Shown here in pieces: positions 1 to 8,991 of a stretch of DNA of 64,000 nt (positions are counted from its first letter, which is position 1; every line of letters begins with the position of its first letter). Position numbers and translations under genes: made by a program. Source of the stretch: CAYLZN01 sp964387935 (GTDB lineage: Bacteria > Acidobacteriota > Vicinamibacteria > Vicinamibacterales > JAFNAJ01); NCBI GenBank assembly GCA_964387935.1, contig CAYLZN010000001.1:38710-102709 (forward strand), written 5' to 3'. The notes beneath the pieces were generated by a model. That model ran no database searches, was not told where the DNA came from, and saw only the letters and a list, made by a program, of their open reading frames with translations.

Positions 1-518
1 TAGAGGGCGATGAGCGCCGGTCCGAGGGTGCGCGCCTCGTCTTCCTCGGCCGTCATCGGCCTCGAGGGCAGTTCCAGGATGCCGTGACGCTTCAGGCGAT
101 TCTCGCTCTCCGGAAACAGCACGGAATTCTCGGCGTCGATGTGCTGCCAGAGCTGCCGCGTGTACTCGAGCGCGGTCGGCGCCAGCGTGTCCGGCGGCCG
201 GCCTGCGGCGACGTCCTCGGCGACCGCAGCGTCGATGCCATCCAGCAGTCCGGCCATGCGGTGGTGATCGGCCATGATGACGGCAATCGGACCCCGGTCA
301 CCAGGCAGCTCCGCGTCGCGCTGCAGGGACACGAAGAGGGTGTCCTCCTCGCGGGCGTGATGGAACGCCCCCGCGTAGAGGCGGAAGAAGCGGGCGAACC
401 TCGGACCGTCGGCGGGGTCACCGTGCCCCTGGATCCGTTGACGCACGAACGTCCGGAGGGCGCCGGCCACCTGTTCGATGAGGTCGTGCTCGGCGCGCAG
501 CTCCTCGATCAGCTTCAT
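1..518 (-). CDS. Hemerythrin-like domain protein (partial, 3' end outside window)
   Basis: Reading the minus strand from ATG 518 gives MKLIEELRAEHDLIEQVAG and stays open to the window edge (172 codons seen). Histidine/acid spacing fits the HHE cation-binding four-helix bundle: EHD at residue 11, an FHHAREED segment near 52-59, DHHRM near 83-87, and a WQHIDAEN segment further on. Such proteins usually bind a di-iron centre and sense or handle O2, NO or iron; that is family knowledge, not shown here. The ATG overlaps the TGA stop of the M14 peptidase (ATGA), so the two are probably co-translated. The stop codon is not in the window. Confidence 0.8.
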   Translation of the reverse strand, partial: MKLIEELRAEHDLIEQVAGALRTFVRQRIQGHGDPADGPRFARFFRLYAGAFHHAREEDTLFVSLQRDAELPGDRGPIAVIMADHHRMAGLLDGIDAAVAEDVAAGRPPDTLAPTALEYTRQLWQHIDAENSVLFPESENRLKRHGILELPSRPMTAEEDEARTLGPALIAL

Positions 519-3454
519 TGCGGCTGCACCGTCGGGGGCTTCTCGGCCGGCCGGTCCTTGCCGGCGTCCAGGTCGTTCCAGTTCAGGATGGCGTTGAACC
601 CGAGGAAGAACGTGCCCTGGGTCTGCCAGCGCCAGTAAGGACGGGTGGCGAACGAGACGACGTGTCCCTTGCCGACGGGTGCGTCGATGACCACGGCCCG
701 ATCGGCGAGCGCCTGGCCGCCGACGAGCGAACCCGAGAGCAGCATGTCGTTCGGATTGCGGGGGAACCGGAGGATGACGCGCGGCTGCGCCTCGTCTCCG
801 GCAATCCCGAATGCACGCGCCATCTGGCGCAGCGCGGCGGCTTCGTCCACGGTCGGCAGTTCCGGCTTCCTCTCGCCGGGCTCGAGCGGCACCAGCGTGG
901 AGGGCACGGCGTTCGGGGTGGTGTTCATGCCGACGCCAGGAATCTGGGGCCCGCCGCCCATGAACGCGGCGAACTCGGCAGGCAGGCCTGCACCGCCCGA
1001 CCGCAGCACCGGCCCCTGGCTGAAGTAGACCGGCAGCACGGGGCTGTCGTACCCATAGGCGATCGGGCTCCTTCGATCGGTGAACAGCGCCTTGAGGATC
1101 GACCCGCGCACGAACAGGTTCTGCGGTTCCTCGAGTGTCACGCCACTGGTGATCCCGGCCGCCGGGAACAGCGTGGCCGTCGAGCCCTCGACGATGAGCG
1201 TTCCGCCGTCACGGACGAACTTCACGAGTTCGAGGAAGCCCTCCATCCCCATGCCGCCTCTGATGTCGTCGCTTTCGTCCTGCGCGCCGAGGTTGGGCGT
1301 TTCGGGCGTCTTCCGGTAGGGCAATGGCTTGCCCGTGGCGGGAATGCCGTTGAGGTGCGACTGCATCGTGCCGCCGACGTGCGGGTAGACGATGACGTCG
1401 TACCTCGCACGGAGGCTGCCTTCCCGGAGCTTCTTGTCGGCGAAGTAGGTGTACGGCACCTTGAACCGGTCGAAGGCCATGCGCACCCATCCCTCGTCCT
1501 GCGTGCGCTGCCAGGCGTGAACGTAGCCGATGCGGGGCACGTCGAGTTCATGCGTCTTCACCGCAGGCGCCGTGGGCACGGCCCATGCGGAGAGCCCCAG
1601 CGCCTTGATCGAGGGTTCGAGCGCCGCCCGGTCCGCCTTCGGGACGATGAAGGCCCCGGCGGTGAACCTGTGGCCGCCGAGGTCGAAGTCCTCCTCGGCG
1701 GCGAACATGGGCACGCTGGCGTGCGTGAACCGGAAGGTGACCAGGGTGTTGTCCGTCGTGTGGTCGATGACGAGCGTGTCGCCGGTACCCGTGATCGTGC
1801 CCGGGACGGCCGCGTCGCCTGTCATCAGCGTCATGGGCTGGTCGAGCACGGCCTTGTCGGTGATCTTCGTCGCCTTCACGTTGCGGAGGTACGGGAACGT
1901 CCAGCCCGTGTCGTCGTAGGGGCGGGGGTTGCCGGGCGCGAAGAACTGCACGTCCAGGAGCATGTCGACGAGGCCGCGATACGGCTGGTCGCCGCGCAGC
2001 ACGTAGTCACCGGCGGCGACCTGCGTGCCGCCCACCGTGAACGCCGCGTTCGCGCGATGGACCTCGACCCCCTGGCGGCGCAGCGTGTTGACGAGCTCAG
2101 CGGCTTCGACCTTGCGACGCTGCGCAGCCGGCACGACCCAGGCGAACGGCCCCTCGGTGCGGCCACGCTCGACCGAGCGCTTGTTCTTGAGCCAGTAGTT
2201 CTCGAGGAACATGTCCCTGTTCTTCGCCACGTAGCTCATGGCGAGGAGCAGCGCCGACTGCTGCATGTTGACGTTGTTGCGCGGTCCCCACTTGATCTTC
2301 TGGAGCGGCGGGTTGGGCCGGAACCATTCGCGGCTGGTCTGGGTGGCGCCCAGCGTGATCTCCTGGTTCATCGGCCCATAGGTCTGCGTTTCGTAGAAGC
2401 GCCCGATGGCGTTGTGCGTGTTGGCGAGGAAGAACAGATAGTTCGGGACCCAGCCGTCGTAGAACCCCCAGGTCCACACCCCAGGCACGCCGCGCTTGGT
2501 CATCTCCGCGACCTCGTACTTCGCCAGCATCCACCACTCGTCGGTCACGAGCGGATCGAGCCACGTGTTGTACGGCCCGGTGCCGGTGGACGTGTAGAGG
2601 TATGGCACCGACTCGTGAAGATCGTGCAGGACCGTCGGGTGCCAGTCCAGGAACGCCGCCATCACGTGTTGCGTCAGCTTGAGCGACTGCGCCATGCCGT
2701 CGCGGTTGTTGTCGTGCGCGACGTACTGGCCCCAGTACATGAGCGGCAGCACCTCGCCGGTGCGCTTCCGGTAGTACCAGCTGTCGACCTGCTTGTCACG
2801 CCCGTCCACCTCGAGGATCGGGGTGAAGGCGACGATGATGGAGTTGCGGATCTGCTGGATGAACGGTGTCTCCTCGACCGCCAGCCGATAGCCCAGCTCC
2901 ATCAGCATCTCGGGACTGCCCAGCTCGGGCGAGTGGATGGCGCCCGTGGCGTAGTAGATCGGCTTGCCCGTGGCGATGAGCTGGCGCGCCTGCTCCTCGG
3001 TGGTCCTGCGCGGGTCGGTGAGCTGCGCGGTGATCTGCTTGTACTTGTCCAGGGACTTGATCGTCACCTCGTCGGCGATGACCACCATGATCATGTCGCG
3101 GCCTTCTTCCGTCTTCCCGATGCGGAAGACGGTCACCCGATCCGAGGCCCTGTCCAGCTCGTCGAAATAGCGGTAGATGTCCTTCGAGTACGTGACCTCG
3201 TCCGGGGTGCCAGGGATCCGGCCGAGGACCTTGAGGGGCGTCGGAACCGTCGCCGAGGCCGGGAGGTGATCCACCAGCTCCGTGATCACGCGAGGGTCTT
3301 GCGTGTACTCTTTGACCTTTGCGGTGTAGGCTTCGTCGATGGGCTGAGGGCGGGTCGCCGCGCGCTGCGCCCCGACGGGCGGCGCCGCTGCCAGGGCGAG
3401 GACCAGCGAGAAACCGATCGTCACGAGATGACCACGGGTGCGGCAGCGGTCCAT
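515..3454 (-). CDS. Secreted M14-family zinc carboxypeptidase
   Basis: A 979-residue exported protein. The start is the ATG at 3454, preceded by AGGAGG and followed by a signal peptide (residues about 10-30, ending PPVGAQ); the open frame upstream of it is spurious. The peptidase domain occupies roughly residues 50-400: HSPE in the GAIHSPELGS segment is the HxxE zinc motif, HDNNRDG fits the Asn/Arg substrate region and HDLHES supplies the third zinc histidine. The C-terminal third (EGFLELVKFVRDGGTLIVEGS onward) resembles the glutamine-amidotransferase-like domain often attached to these large secreted M14 proteins. Likely periplasmic or extracellular peptide degradation. Co-transcribed with the hemerythrin-like gene. 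Confidence 0.88.
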   Translation of the reverse strand: MDRCRTRGHLVTIGFSLVLALAAAPPVGAQRAATRPQPIDEAYTAKVKEYTQDPRVITELVDHLPASATVPTPLKVLGRIPGTPDEVTYSKDIYRYFDELDRASDRVTVFRIGKTEEGRDMIMVVIADEVTIKSLDKYKQITAQLTDPRRTTEEQARQLIATGKPIYYATGAIHSPELGSPEMLMELGYRLAVEETPFIQQIRNSIIVAFTPILEVDGRDKQVDSWYYRKRTGEVLPLMYWGQYVAHDNNRDGMAQSLKLTQHVMAAFLDWHPTVLHDLHESVPYLYTSTGTGPYNTWLDPLVTDEWWMLAKYEVAEMTKRGVPGVWTWGFYDGWVPNYLFFLANTHNAIGRFYETQTYGPMNQEITLGATQTSREWFRPNPPLQKIKWGPRNNVNMQQSALLLAMSYVAKNRDMFLENYWLKNKRSVERGRTEGPFAWVVPAAQRRKVEAAELVNTLRRQGVEVHRANAAFTVGGTQVAAGDYVLRGDQPYRGLVDMLLDVQFFAPGNPRPYDDTGWTFPYLRNVKATKITDKAVLDQPMTLMTGDAAVPGTITGTGDTLVIDHTTDNTLVTFRFTHASVPMFAAEEDFDLGGHRFTAGAFIVPKADRAALEPSIKALGLSAWAVPTAPAVKTHELDVPRIGYVHAWQRTQDEGWVRMAFDRFKVPYTYFADKKLREGSLRARYDVIVYPHVGGTMQSHLNGIPATGKPLPYRKTPETPNLGAQDESDDIRGGMGMEGFLELVKFVRDGGTLIVEGSTATLFPAAGITSGVTLEEPQNLFVRGSILKALFTDRRSPIAYGYDSPVLPVYFSQGPVLRSGGAGLPAEFAAFMGGGPQIPGVGMNTTPNAVPSTLVPLEPGERKPELPTVDEAAALRQMARAFGIAGDEAQPRVILRFPRNPNDMLLSGSLVGGQALADRAVVIDAPVGKGHVVSFATRPYWRWQTQGTFFLGFNAILNWNDLDAGKDRPAEKPPTVQPQ

Positions 3455-3605
3455 GAGAGCCTCCTGGCGGCGGAACCGGCGGTGCGGCCGGTTATAGCAC
3501 AGGACGAGGACAGCCTCCGGTCTCCAGGAGGGACGATCGCCCCGCCGGTCGGAAGGTGAGGTCGTGGCAGACCCGGCTTCCGGGCACGATCGAGGCGGGG
3601 ACGTC

Positions 3606-3621
3606 AGGCACGTGTCTTGCT
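3606..3621 (+). promoter_or_regulatory. Candidate sigma54 promoter
   Basis: AGGCACGTGTCTTGCT matches the sigma54 consensus TGGCACG-N4-TTGCW except at the first base. GG at 3607-3608 and GC at 3619-3620 have the required 10-base spacing. Transcription would begin near 3632, 15 bases before ATG 3647. Two enhancer-binding regulators of the NtrC type are encoded elsewhere in the window. Confidence 0.6.
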
Positions 3622-3646
3622 GAAGACAGGGCAAGGGACAAAGACC

Positions 3647-4690
3647 ATGAACTCCAGAGTTCTTGCGTTTCTGGGTGTCGCGTTGGCCGCCGTCATCGCT
3701 GCCGGAACTGGGGCCTACCTGGCCGTGCGCCAGAGCGGGCCGGCCCCGACATCGGCCGTCACAGAGCCGACGCCTGAGCCGGGCACGGCTTCCGCTCCCC
3801 TGCCGGCGGGAGCCGTCGCGGAAACCGAGGCCGAGGTGACAGCCGAGGCCGATTCCACGGCCCCGTCGACGGCCGTCGCCACGCAGGCTCCGCGGCGCCA
3901 GGTCGACTCCTCCACGAGCGTCCCCGGCGGCTCGCGCGTGACGCGTCCTCCTGCGACGAGGGCTCCGGTGGCGCGACCGGTCCAGGCCCCGAGCCGGGAA
4001 ACCCGGCCAGCCGAGCCTGCGCGGACGGAGATCGGCCGCGAACCGGCGGCGGAGGCAGCCTCCACGCCGATGTCGCTGCCTGCCGAATCGGCACGTGCCG
4101 AGGTGCCGGCGCCTCCGGTGCCGGACCCGGTGCCACAGGCACCTCCCCCGCCTCCGGCGCCCCAGTTCGAAGAGGTGGTGATCCCCGCGGACGCGGTGAT
4201 CGGCCTCCAGATCGAGACCGGTGTGTCGAGCGAAACCGCGAAGATCGAAGACCGCGTGGAAGCCCGCGTCACGCGCGACGTGCGGGCGAAGGGCCTGGTG
4301 GCCGTTCCAGCGGGCAGCAAGGCGCAGGGCTCGGTCACGCTGGTGGAGAAGGGTGGCAAGGTCAAGGAGCGCGCCCGCCTGGGTGTGCGCTTCCACACGC
4401 TGGTGCTGGCCGACGGCACGCGCGTGCCAATCCAGACCGAGACCGTGTTCCGCGAGGGCGACTCCCCCAAGGGTGAGAGCGCCACGAAGATCGGCGGTGC
4501 AGCGGTTGGTGGCGCCATCATCGGCGCCATCCTCGGAGGCGGCAAGGGCGCCGCCATCGGCGGCTCCGTCGGGGCCGCCGGCGGGACGGCCGCGGTCATG
4601 GCCAGCAGCCGCAATCCGGCGACGCTTTCTGCCGGCTCCAGTGTGACCGTGCGGCTCTCCTCACCAACGACGGTCACGGTTGAAAAGTAG
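3647..4690 (+). CDS. Membrane-anchored Pro/Ala-rich protein with glycine-zipper domain
   Basis: A 347-residue protein starting MNSRVLAFLGVALAAVIAAG: one N-terminal membrane anchor or signal (about residues 5-23), then a long Ala/Pro/Thr/Glu-rich linker to about residue 180 (PQAPPPPPAPQ), then a compact domain with PAGSKAQGSVTLVE, and a glycine zipper (GGAAVGGAIIGAILGGGKGAAIGG) near residues 285-310. Glycine zippers usually insert in or pack against membranes. The start at 3647 is preferred over TTG 3617 because the latter falls inside the sigma54 promoter. Probable envelope protein; exact role unknown. Confidence 0.75.
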   Translation: MNSRVLAFLGVALAAVIAAGTGAYLAVRQSGPAPTSAVTEPTPEPGTASAPLPAGAVAETEAEVTAEADSTAPSTAVATQAPRRQVDSSTSVPGGSRVTRPPATRAPVARPVQAPSRETRPAEPARTEIGREPAAEAASTPMSLPAESARAEVPAPPVPDPVPQAPPPPPAPQFEEVVIPADAVIGLQIETGVSSETAKIEDRVEARVTRDVRAKGLVAVPAGSKAQGSVTLVEKGGKVKERARLGVRFHTLVLADGTRVPIQTETVFREGDSPKGESATKIGGAAVGGAIIGAILGGGKGAAIGGSVGAAGGTAAVMASSRNPATLSAGSSVTVRLSSPTTVTVEK

Positions 4691-4728
4691 GCGACAGGCT
4701 CCCCCATCCCCCCGGTGCGCCGAACACG

Positions 4729-4754
4729 CCGGGCCGGCCTGACCGCCGGCCCGG
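4729..4754. terminator. GC-rich hairpin, possible terminator
   Basis: CCGGGCCGGC (4729-4738) pairs perfectly with GCCGGCCCGG (4745-4754) around a 6-base loop, between the end of the glycine-zipper gene and the -10 region of the decarboxylase. There is no T tract, so termination is inferred only. Confidence 0.45.
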
Positions 4755-4773
4755 CGCTATAATCCGCCCCACG

Positions 4774-6258
4774 ATGGCTGACATCCGCCGCGACATGTCG
4801 CCTGAGGAGTTCCGCACCTGGGGCTACCGGCTGGTGGACTGGATCGCGAACTACCTGGACCACCCCGAGCGCTATCCCGTGCTGGCTCGCGTAAAGCCCG
4901 GTGAGATCGCCGCGCAATTGCGGGCGGGGTCGTCGCCAGCGCCGGCTGACCTCGGCGAGCTGATGCAGCAGTTCGACCGCATCCTCGTCCCGGGCCTCAC
5001 GCACTGGAACCACCCGTCGTTTTTTGCCTACTTCTCCATCAGCGCCAGCGGGCCCGGCATCCTGGCAGACCTGCTGTCCTCAGCCCTCAACCAGCAGGCC
5101 ATGCTGTGGCGTACCTCGCCCGCGGCCACCGAGCTCGAAGCCGTGTCGCTCGACTGGCTCCGCGAGATGATCGGGCTGCCCGCGTCGTTCGAAGGCGTCA
5201 TCTATGACACGGCGTCCGTGTCGAGCCTCCATGCGCTCGCAGCCGCCCGCGAGGTGGCAGTGCCCGGCGTGCGCCAGCAGGGCCTCGCGGGCCGCGACCT
5301 GCCGAGGTTCCGCGTCTACTGCTCCGAACACGCGCACTCGTCGATCGACAAGGGCATCATCCTGCTCGGCCTGGGCCACGACGCCCTGCGGAAGATCCCC
5401 GCCGACGCCGAGTTCCAGATGCGAGTCGATGCGCTCGAAGACGCCATCCGCGAGGATCGAGCCCGAGGCTGGCACCCGATGGCAGTGGTCGCCACCGTGG
5501 GGACGACGTCCACGACCAGCGTGGATCCGGTCACGGCCATCGCGCGGGTGTGCCAGCGCGAGCGACTGTGGCTGCACGTCGATGCGGCGTACGCTGGCGT
5601 GGCCGCAATGGTCCCAGGCTGGGAGTGGACGCTGGCGGGCTGCGAGCACGCGGATTCCCTGGTCGTGAACCCGCACAAGTGGCTCTTCACCCCGTTCGAC
5701 CTGAGCGCGTTCTACTGCCGCCGCATGGATGTGGTCCGGGCCGCGTTCTCGCTCGTGCCCGAGTACCTGCGCACGACGGACCCCGCAGCGGTGAAGAATC
5801 TCATGGACACGGGCGTGCAGCTCGGCCGGCGGTTTCGCTCGCTGAAGCTCTGGATGATCCTGCGCTACTTCGGCCGCGACGGCCTGGCCGCGATTCTCGC
5901 CGACCACATGCGCGTGGCGCGCCTCTTCGCGTCATGGGTCGACGCGCACCCGGACTTCGAGGTCCTCGCCCCGGTGCCGTTCAGCGTCGTCTGCTTCCGC
6001 GCGAAGCCGCGAGGCGCGGCGCAGGACGAGCGTGCCCTCGAGGCCTTGAACGCCGCGCTGCTCGAGGACGTGAACGCCTCGGGCGAGCTGTTCATCTCGC
6101 ACACCAAGCTCGGTGACCGCTACGTGCTGCGGCTGGCCATCGGCAACGTGAGGACCACGGAGGCGCACGTCGCGCGGGCGTGGGAGGTGATTCAGGACAG
6201 GCTCAGGGCTCAGGGCCCAGGACTCGGGGCTGAGGGCTCGGGGCTCAGGGCGACCTGA
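4774..6258 (+). CDS. PLP-dependent group II (aromatic-L-amino-acid type) decarboxylase
   Basis: A 494-residue cytosolic enzyme of the DOPA/tryptophan/tyrosine decarboxylase family. N-terminal MSPEEFRTWGYRLVDWIANYL is the usual first helix, HWNHPSFFAYF is the substrate-pocket segment, HVDAAYAG carries the PLP-binding Asp, and NPHKWLF places the Schiff-base Lys at residue 302. The substrate cannot be read from sequence. A TATAAT lies at 4758-4763, leaving a 5' leader of only a few bases. The last 18 or so residues (QGPGLGAEGSGL) are encoded by a heptanucleotide repeat array that appears to have extended the C-terminus. It overlaps the convergent amidohydrolase-like gene by 14 bases. Confidence 0.9.
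   Translation: MADIRRDMSPEEFRTWGYRLVDWIANYLDHPERYPVLARVKPGEIAAQLRAGSSPAPADLGELMQQFDRILVPGLTHWNHPSFFAYFSISASGPGILADLLSSALNQQAMLWRTSPAATELEAVSLDWLREMIGLPASFEGVIYDTASVSSLHALAAAREVAVPGVRQQGLAGRDLPRFRVYCSEHAHSSIDKGIILLGLGHDALRKIPADAEFQMRVDALEDAIREDRARGWHPMAVVATVGTTSTTSVDPVTAIARVCQRERLWLHVDAAYAGVAAMVPGWEWTLAGCEHADSLVVNPHKWLFTPFDLSAFYCRRMDVVRAAFSLVPEYLRTTDPAAVKNLMDTGVQLGRRFRSLKLWMILRYFGRDGLAAILADHMRVARLFASWVDAHPDFEVLAPVPFSVVCFRAKPRGAAQDERALEALNAALLEDVNASGELFISHTKLGDRYVLRLAIGNVRTTEAHVARAWEVIQDRLRAQGPGLGAEGSGLRAT
6200..6248 (+). repeat. Heptanucleotide array, GGCTCAG family (7 units)
   Basis: Seven tandem 7-mers: GGCTCAG twice, GGCCCAG, GACTCGG, GGCTGAG, GGCTCGG, GGCTCAG. The array lies at the convergent ends of the decarboxylase and the amidohydrolase-like gene and codes for the tail of the former. 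The same unit recurs at 42781 and 44310. Confidence 0.9.
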
Positions 6259-7627
6259 TCGCCCGCTTCCCCTGCGCGATCAGCGTCTCAGGTGACAGCA
6301 CTTCGCCGGCGCGGATGACCGTCGTCACGCGTGCGAGCGCGGCGAGGTCCTTCGTCGGATCGCCATCGACCAGGAAGAAGTTGGCGCTCCAGCCGTCAGC
6401 CCAGTGACGCGTGGTGCCCGGCACATCGACACCCGGTGCAGCGGTCGCCTCGAGCAGCCTCGGCAGCGGCACGTCCGCAGCCGCGAGCAGGGCCAGTTCT
6501 TCGTGGATCGCCAGGCCCGGCACGGGCCAGGGTTCCTGCGAGATCCCGCTGGCGAGCCCGAGCCTTCCACCCGCAGCCGCCCACGCCTTGACGAACGCCT
6601 GCTGGGCCCGCAGCGTCGCGAGCAGGCCCTTCGCGTCCGCGCCCCCCGGATTCGATCCCCTGCGCGAGGCCTCCTGCGCACGCTTCGGCAACAACGCGAG
6701 CCCGCGGTCTGGGTCGAACGGGAACGGTGAGTCCTTGCCTCCGGGGACGTCGCGCACGGTGGCGCGCAGCATCGGGGCGAGCGTAACGCGGCTCTTCGCT
6801 AGCTTCGACGCGGCCGCCGCCACGTCCGCCGCTCGCGCCTGCCGCCAGGAGTCGACGGGTTCCAGCGTCCTGACTGTTACCTTCGAGGGAAAGCTGCCGA
6901 GGCCTTCGACGAGGTCAGGTCCCCAGCCCACCACCTCGGCCACAGACGTCGTCCCCGTCACGACAGACACGCTCAGGCGCCTCTTGCGGGCCGCGGCGAT
7001 GACCGCACGCGCCACCGGCGCCGGCACGTCTCCGCTGATGCGGATGCGGTCGTAACCCGCGTCCGCGAGCCGCCGCACGGCGGCCTCTGCCCCGCCGGCC
7101 TCGCGAACGACGGTGGGAGGCACGTATCCTGAGAGGTCGAGGGAACGTGGTGCCGTCGTCGGATCGCTGACGATGACTGGCGCGGCGAGCGACAACGTCG
7201 GCGACAAGACCTCACCCGAAGCGACGCGCTTCTGCTGATCGAACGACCACGGCGCCCTGGCGTCGGTCACCACGTAGTGCATCACACCGTGGGCCAGGCC
7301 GAGTGCGCTGATGAAATCCGCGTCGGTCTGACGCCCGGGGGACACGCCGATCGCCAGGTCCGCGAGGCCGGGCACGGCCGTCCTGCCGGCCGCGTCGATG
7401 ACTCGGGCCTCCGTCGGGATATCGGCCGCTTTCCCGGCAACGACCCGGCCGCGGACCACGAGCAGCGTCTCGACCGCGCGGCCGCGACCGGTCAACGGGT
7501 CGAGGACGGTTACGTTGCGCACGACGAGCGCACCTCCGCGGTCCGCCGCGGGCGGCGAAGACGACTGGCCGGCGAGCCACGCCGTTCCCGCAAGCACGCC
7601 CAGGCCGGCCATCCAGATCCGCAACAT
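6245..7627 (-). CDS. Exported amidohydrolase-like protein lacking metal ligands (probable pseudoenzyme)
   Basis: A 460-residue protein from ATG 7627 with a signal peptide (MLRIWMAGLGVLAGTAWLAG). The fold marks of a metal-dependent amidohydrolase are clear: N-terminal LVVRNVTVLDPLTG, a VIDAAGRTAVPGLADLAIG segment, and C-terminal HEELALLAAADVPLPRLLEA and FFLVDGDPTKDLAAL. However the HxH motif expected after PGL(I/V)D is replaced by LADLAIG, the later TGTTSVAEVVGWG segment lacks the expected His, and the catalytic Asp position reads LASGIS. The intact paralogue at 25055-26419 keeps all of these. Either catalysis is lost or a different chemistry is used. Confidence 0.8.
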   Translation of the reverse strand: MLRIWMAGLGVLAGTAWLAGQSSSPPAADRGGALVVRNVTVLDPLTGRGRAVETLLVVRGRVVAGKAADIPTEARVIDAAGRTAVPGLADLAIGVSPGRQTDADFISALGLAHGVMHYVVTDARAPWSFDQQKRVASGEVLSPTLSLAAPVIVSDPTTAPRSLDLSGYVPPTVVREAGGAEAAVRRLADAGYDRIRISGDVPAPVARAVIAAARKRRLSVSVVTGTTSVAEVVGWGPDLVEGLGSFPSKVTVRTLEPVDSWRQARAADVAAAASKLAKSRVTLAPMLRATVRDVPGGKDSPFPFDPDRGLALLPKRAQEASRRGSNPGGADAKGLLATLRAQQAFVKAWAAAGGRLGLASGISQEPWPVPGLAIHEELALLAAADVPLPRLLEATAAPGVDVPGTTRHWADGWSANFFLVDGDPTKDLAALARVTTVIRAGEVLSPETLIAQGKRAIRSP

Positions 7628-7703
7628 GACCTGTAGCCTACCGCAGCGTCGGCCGAAACTGTACTGAGCGCTCCGCGACGTCGCGGGGCCGTGGAGAACA
7701 CAC

Positions 7704-8267
7704 GTGACGACGCGCAGTGCGAGAACGATCGTGGTGCTGGGCGCTTTGCTGCTCCCGAGCTCGGCCGGCGCCGAGGGGCTCCTGGCTGCCTTCATCGGGC
7801 AGAACTTTGGCGGAAAGGCCGAGGAGCACACCGTCGTGTACGGGGGCGTGCTGGGGAGCGTCCGGAAGGGACTCGGCTTCGAAGTCGACTTCGGTTACAC
7901 CCCGGACTTCTTCAAGACTGAAGAGCTGACCGGCTCGAAGACGAGCGTGACGACGGTCATGGGCAACCTGGTCATCGGGGGCGCGGCGTCTCGCGGGGTG
8001 GGCGCCTACGCCAGCGGCGGCGCGGGCCTCATCCGCGCGAACGCAGACGGCCCCGGCGAGCTCCTCGACAACCTGACGAGCAACGACTTCGGCATCAACG
8101 TCGGCGGCGGGCTCAACATGGTGTTCGGCACGTCGGTGGGCATCCGCGCCGACATCCGCTACTTCCGCAGCCTCCAGGGCAGCGACGACGGGGCGATTCC
8201 GATCCCGTCCGATCTTGGCGATTTCGACTTCTGGCGGGGGACGATCGGCCTCGTGTTCGTGTGGTAG
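7704..8267 (+). CDS. Small outer-membrane beta-barrel protein
   Basis: 187 residues from GTG 7704, with GGAGA a few bases upstream. A signal peptide (VVLGALLLPSSAGAEG) is followed by alternating hydrophobic strands: GFEVDFGYTPDF, TVMGNLVIGG, VGAYASGGAGLI, FGINVGGGLNMVF, VGIRADIRYFRSL, and a final GTIGLVFVW ending in an aromatic residue as in OmpA/OmpW-like eight-stranded barrels. No specific function is visible. Divergent from the amidohydrolase-like gene (76-base gap). Confidence 0.8.
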   Translation: MTTRSARTIVVLGALLLPSSAGAEGLLAAFIGQNFGGKAEEHTVVYGGVLGSVRKGLGFEVDFGYTPDFFKTEELTGSKTSVTTVMGNLVIGGAASRGVGAYASGGAGLIRANADGPGELLDNLTSNDFGINVGGGLNMVFGTSVGIRADIRYFRSLQGSDDGAIPIPSDLGDFDFWRGTIGLVFVW

Positions 8268-8284
8268 AGGCGCCTGAACCTCGC

Positions 8285-8938
8285 TCAGGGTTCTGGGTGT
8301 CGCCCTCGGTACTGGAGCACGATGCCGCCCGGCTCGTCCGAGTCCGTGATGGCCGCTCCAGGGGGAGGCCAGCATTCCGGGGGCAGCGTCGCCCCGATCA
8401 CGATGTTCGTGAACTCGACCTCGCGAATATCGTTCCGCATGCGCACTGCAAAGAAGTTGAGGTCGGGGACGAGGACTCTGGCCTCGCTTCCGCGGCTCAG
8501 CTCGTAGGCGCGCATTCCCTCGACCGGTTCGGACAGTTCAGTGAGCCCAGGTGTGTTGTCCCTGAACTGAGGCGGGCGATACGCCGCCGCCGGTGGCAGA
8601 CCCATCGGCTGGCGGAGCCACGAACCCTTGTCGTTGTGAAACCGATACACGAGCCGTCGGCCGACGTCGTTCGTCAGGACGGAGATCGGAGACGTGACGT
8701 CGCCCATGATCGAGCACGTGGAGCCATCCCGCCCTCGGAAGAACCGGCCCGACAGGCTGCCTTCGGGATGGTCGGACCTGGCCTGGGACACGTCGGCAGA
8801 GAATGGCACCCATTCCGGCGGCGAGGCCAGACGCGCTTGTCCTTCCGAGTGCAGGACCCTGATGCTAGCCCCTGCCACCAAGGCCACCAAGAGTGCGACC
8901 ATTCCCAACGCAAGGAACCTCCCGTGGCTTGCCTTCAT
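8285..8938 (-). CDS. Secreted protein of unknown function
   Basis: 217 residues from ATG 8938, with GGAGGTG in the right place upstream. N-terminus MKASHGRFLALGMVALLVALVAG is a signal peptide or membrane anchor. The mature part has two widely separated cysteines (DGSTCSIMG and PPECWPP), which could form a disulfide. I do not recognise the family. It follows the cysteine-rich gene at 8992-9333 by 53 bases on the same strand, so the two may be one transcription unit. Confidence 0.7.
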   Translation of the reverse strand: MKASHGRFLALGMVALLVALVAGASIRVLHSEGQARLASPPEWVPFSADVSQARSDHPEGSLSGRFFRGRDGSTCSIMGDVTSPISVLTNDVGRRLVYRFHNDKGSWLRQPMGLPPAAAYRPPQFRDNTPGLTELSEPVEGMRAYELSRGSEARVLVPDLNFFAVRMRNDIREVEFTNIVIGATLPPECWPPPGAAITDSDEPGGIVLQYRGRHPEP

Positions 8939-8991
8939 GGAGCACCTCCAGTCGTCCATCCTTCGTCTGAACCGACCAACTCGAGCGGGTT

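Noticed and set aside
518..3559. 1013-residue open frame opposite the M14 peptidase
   Set aside because: Arg/His/Val-rich antisense shadow typical of high-GC DNA; no family motif, and the minus-strand frame has signal peptide and zinc motifs.
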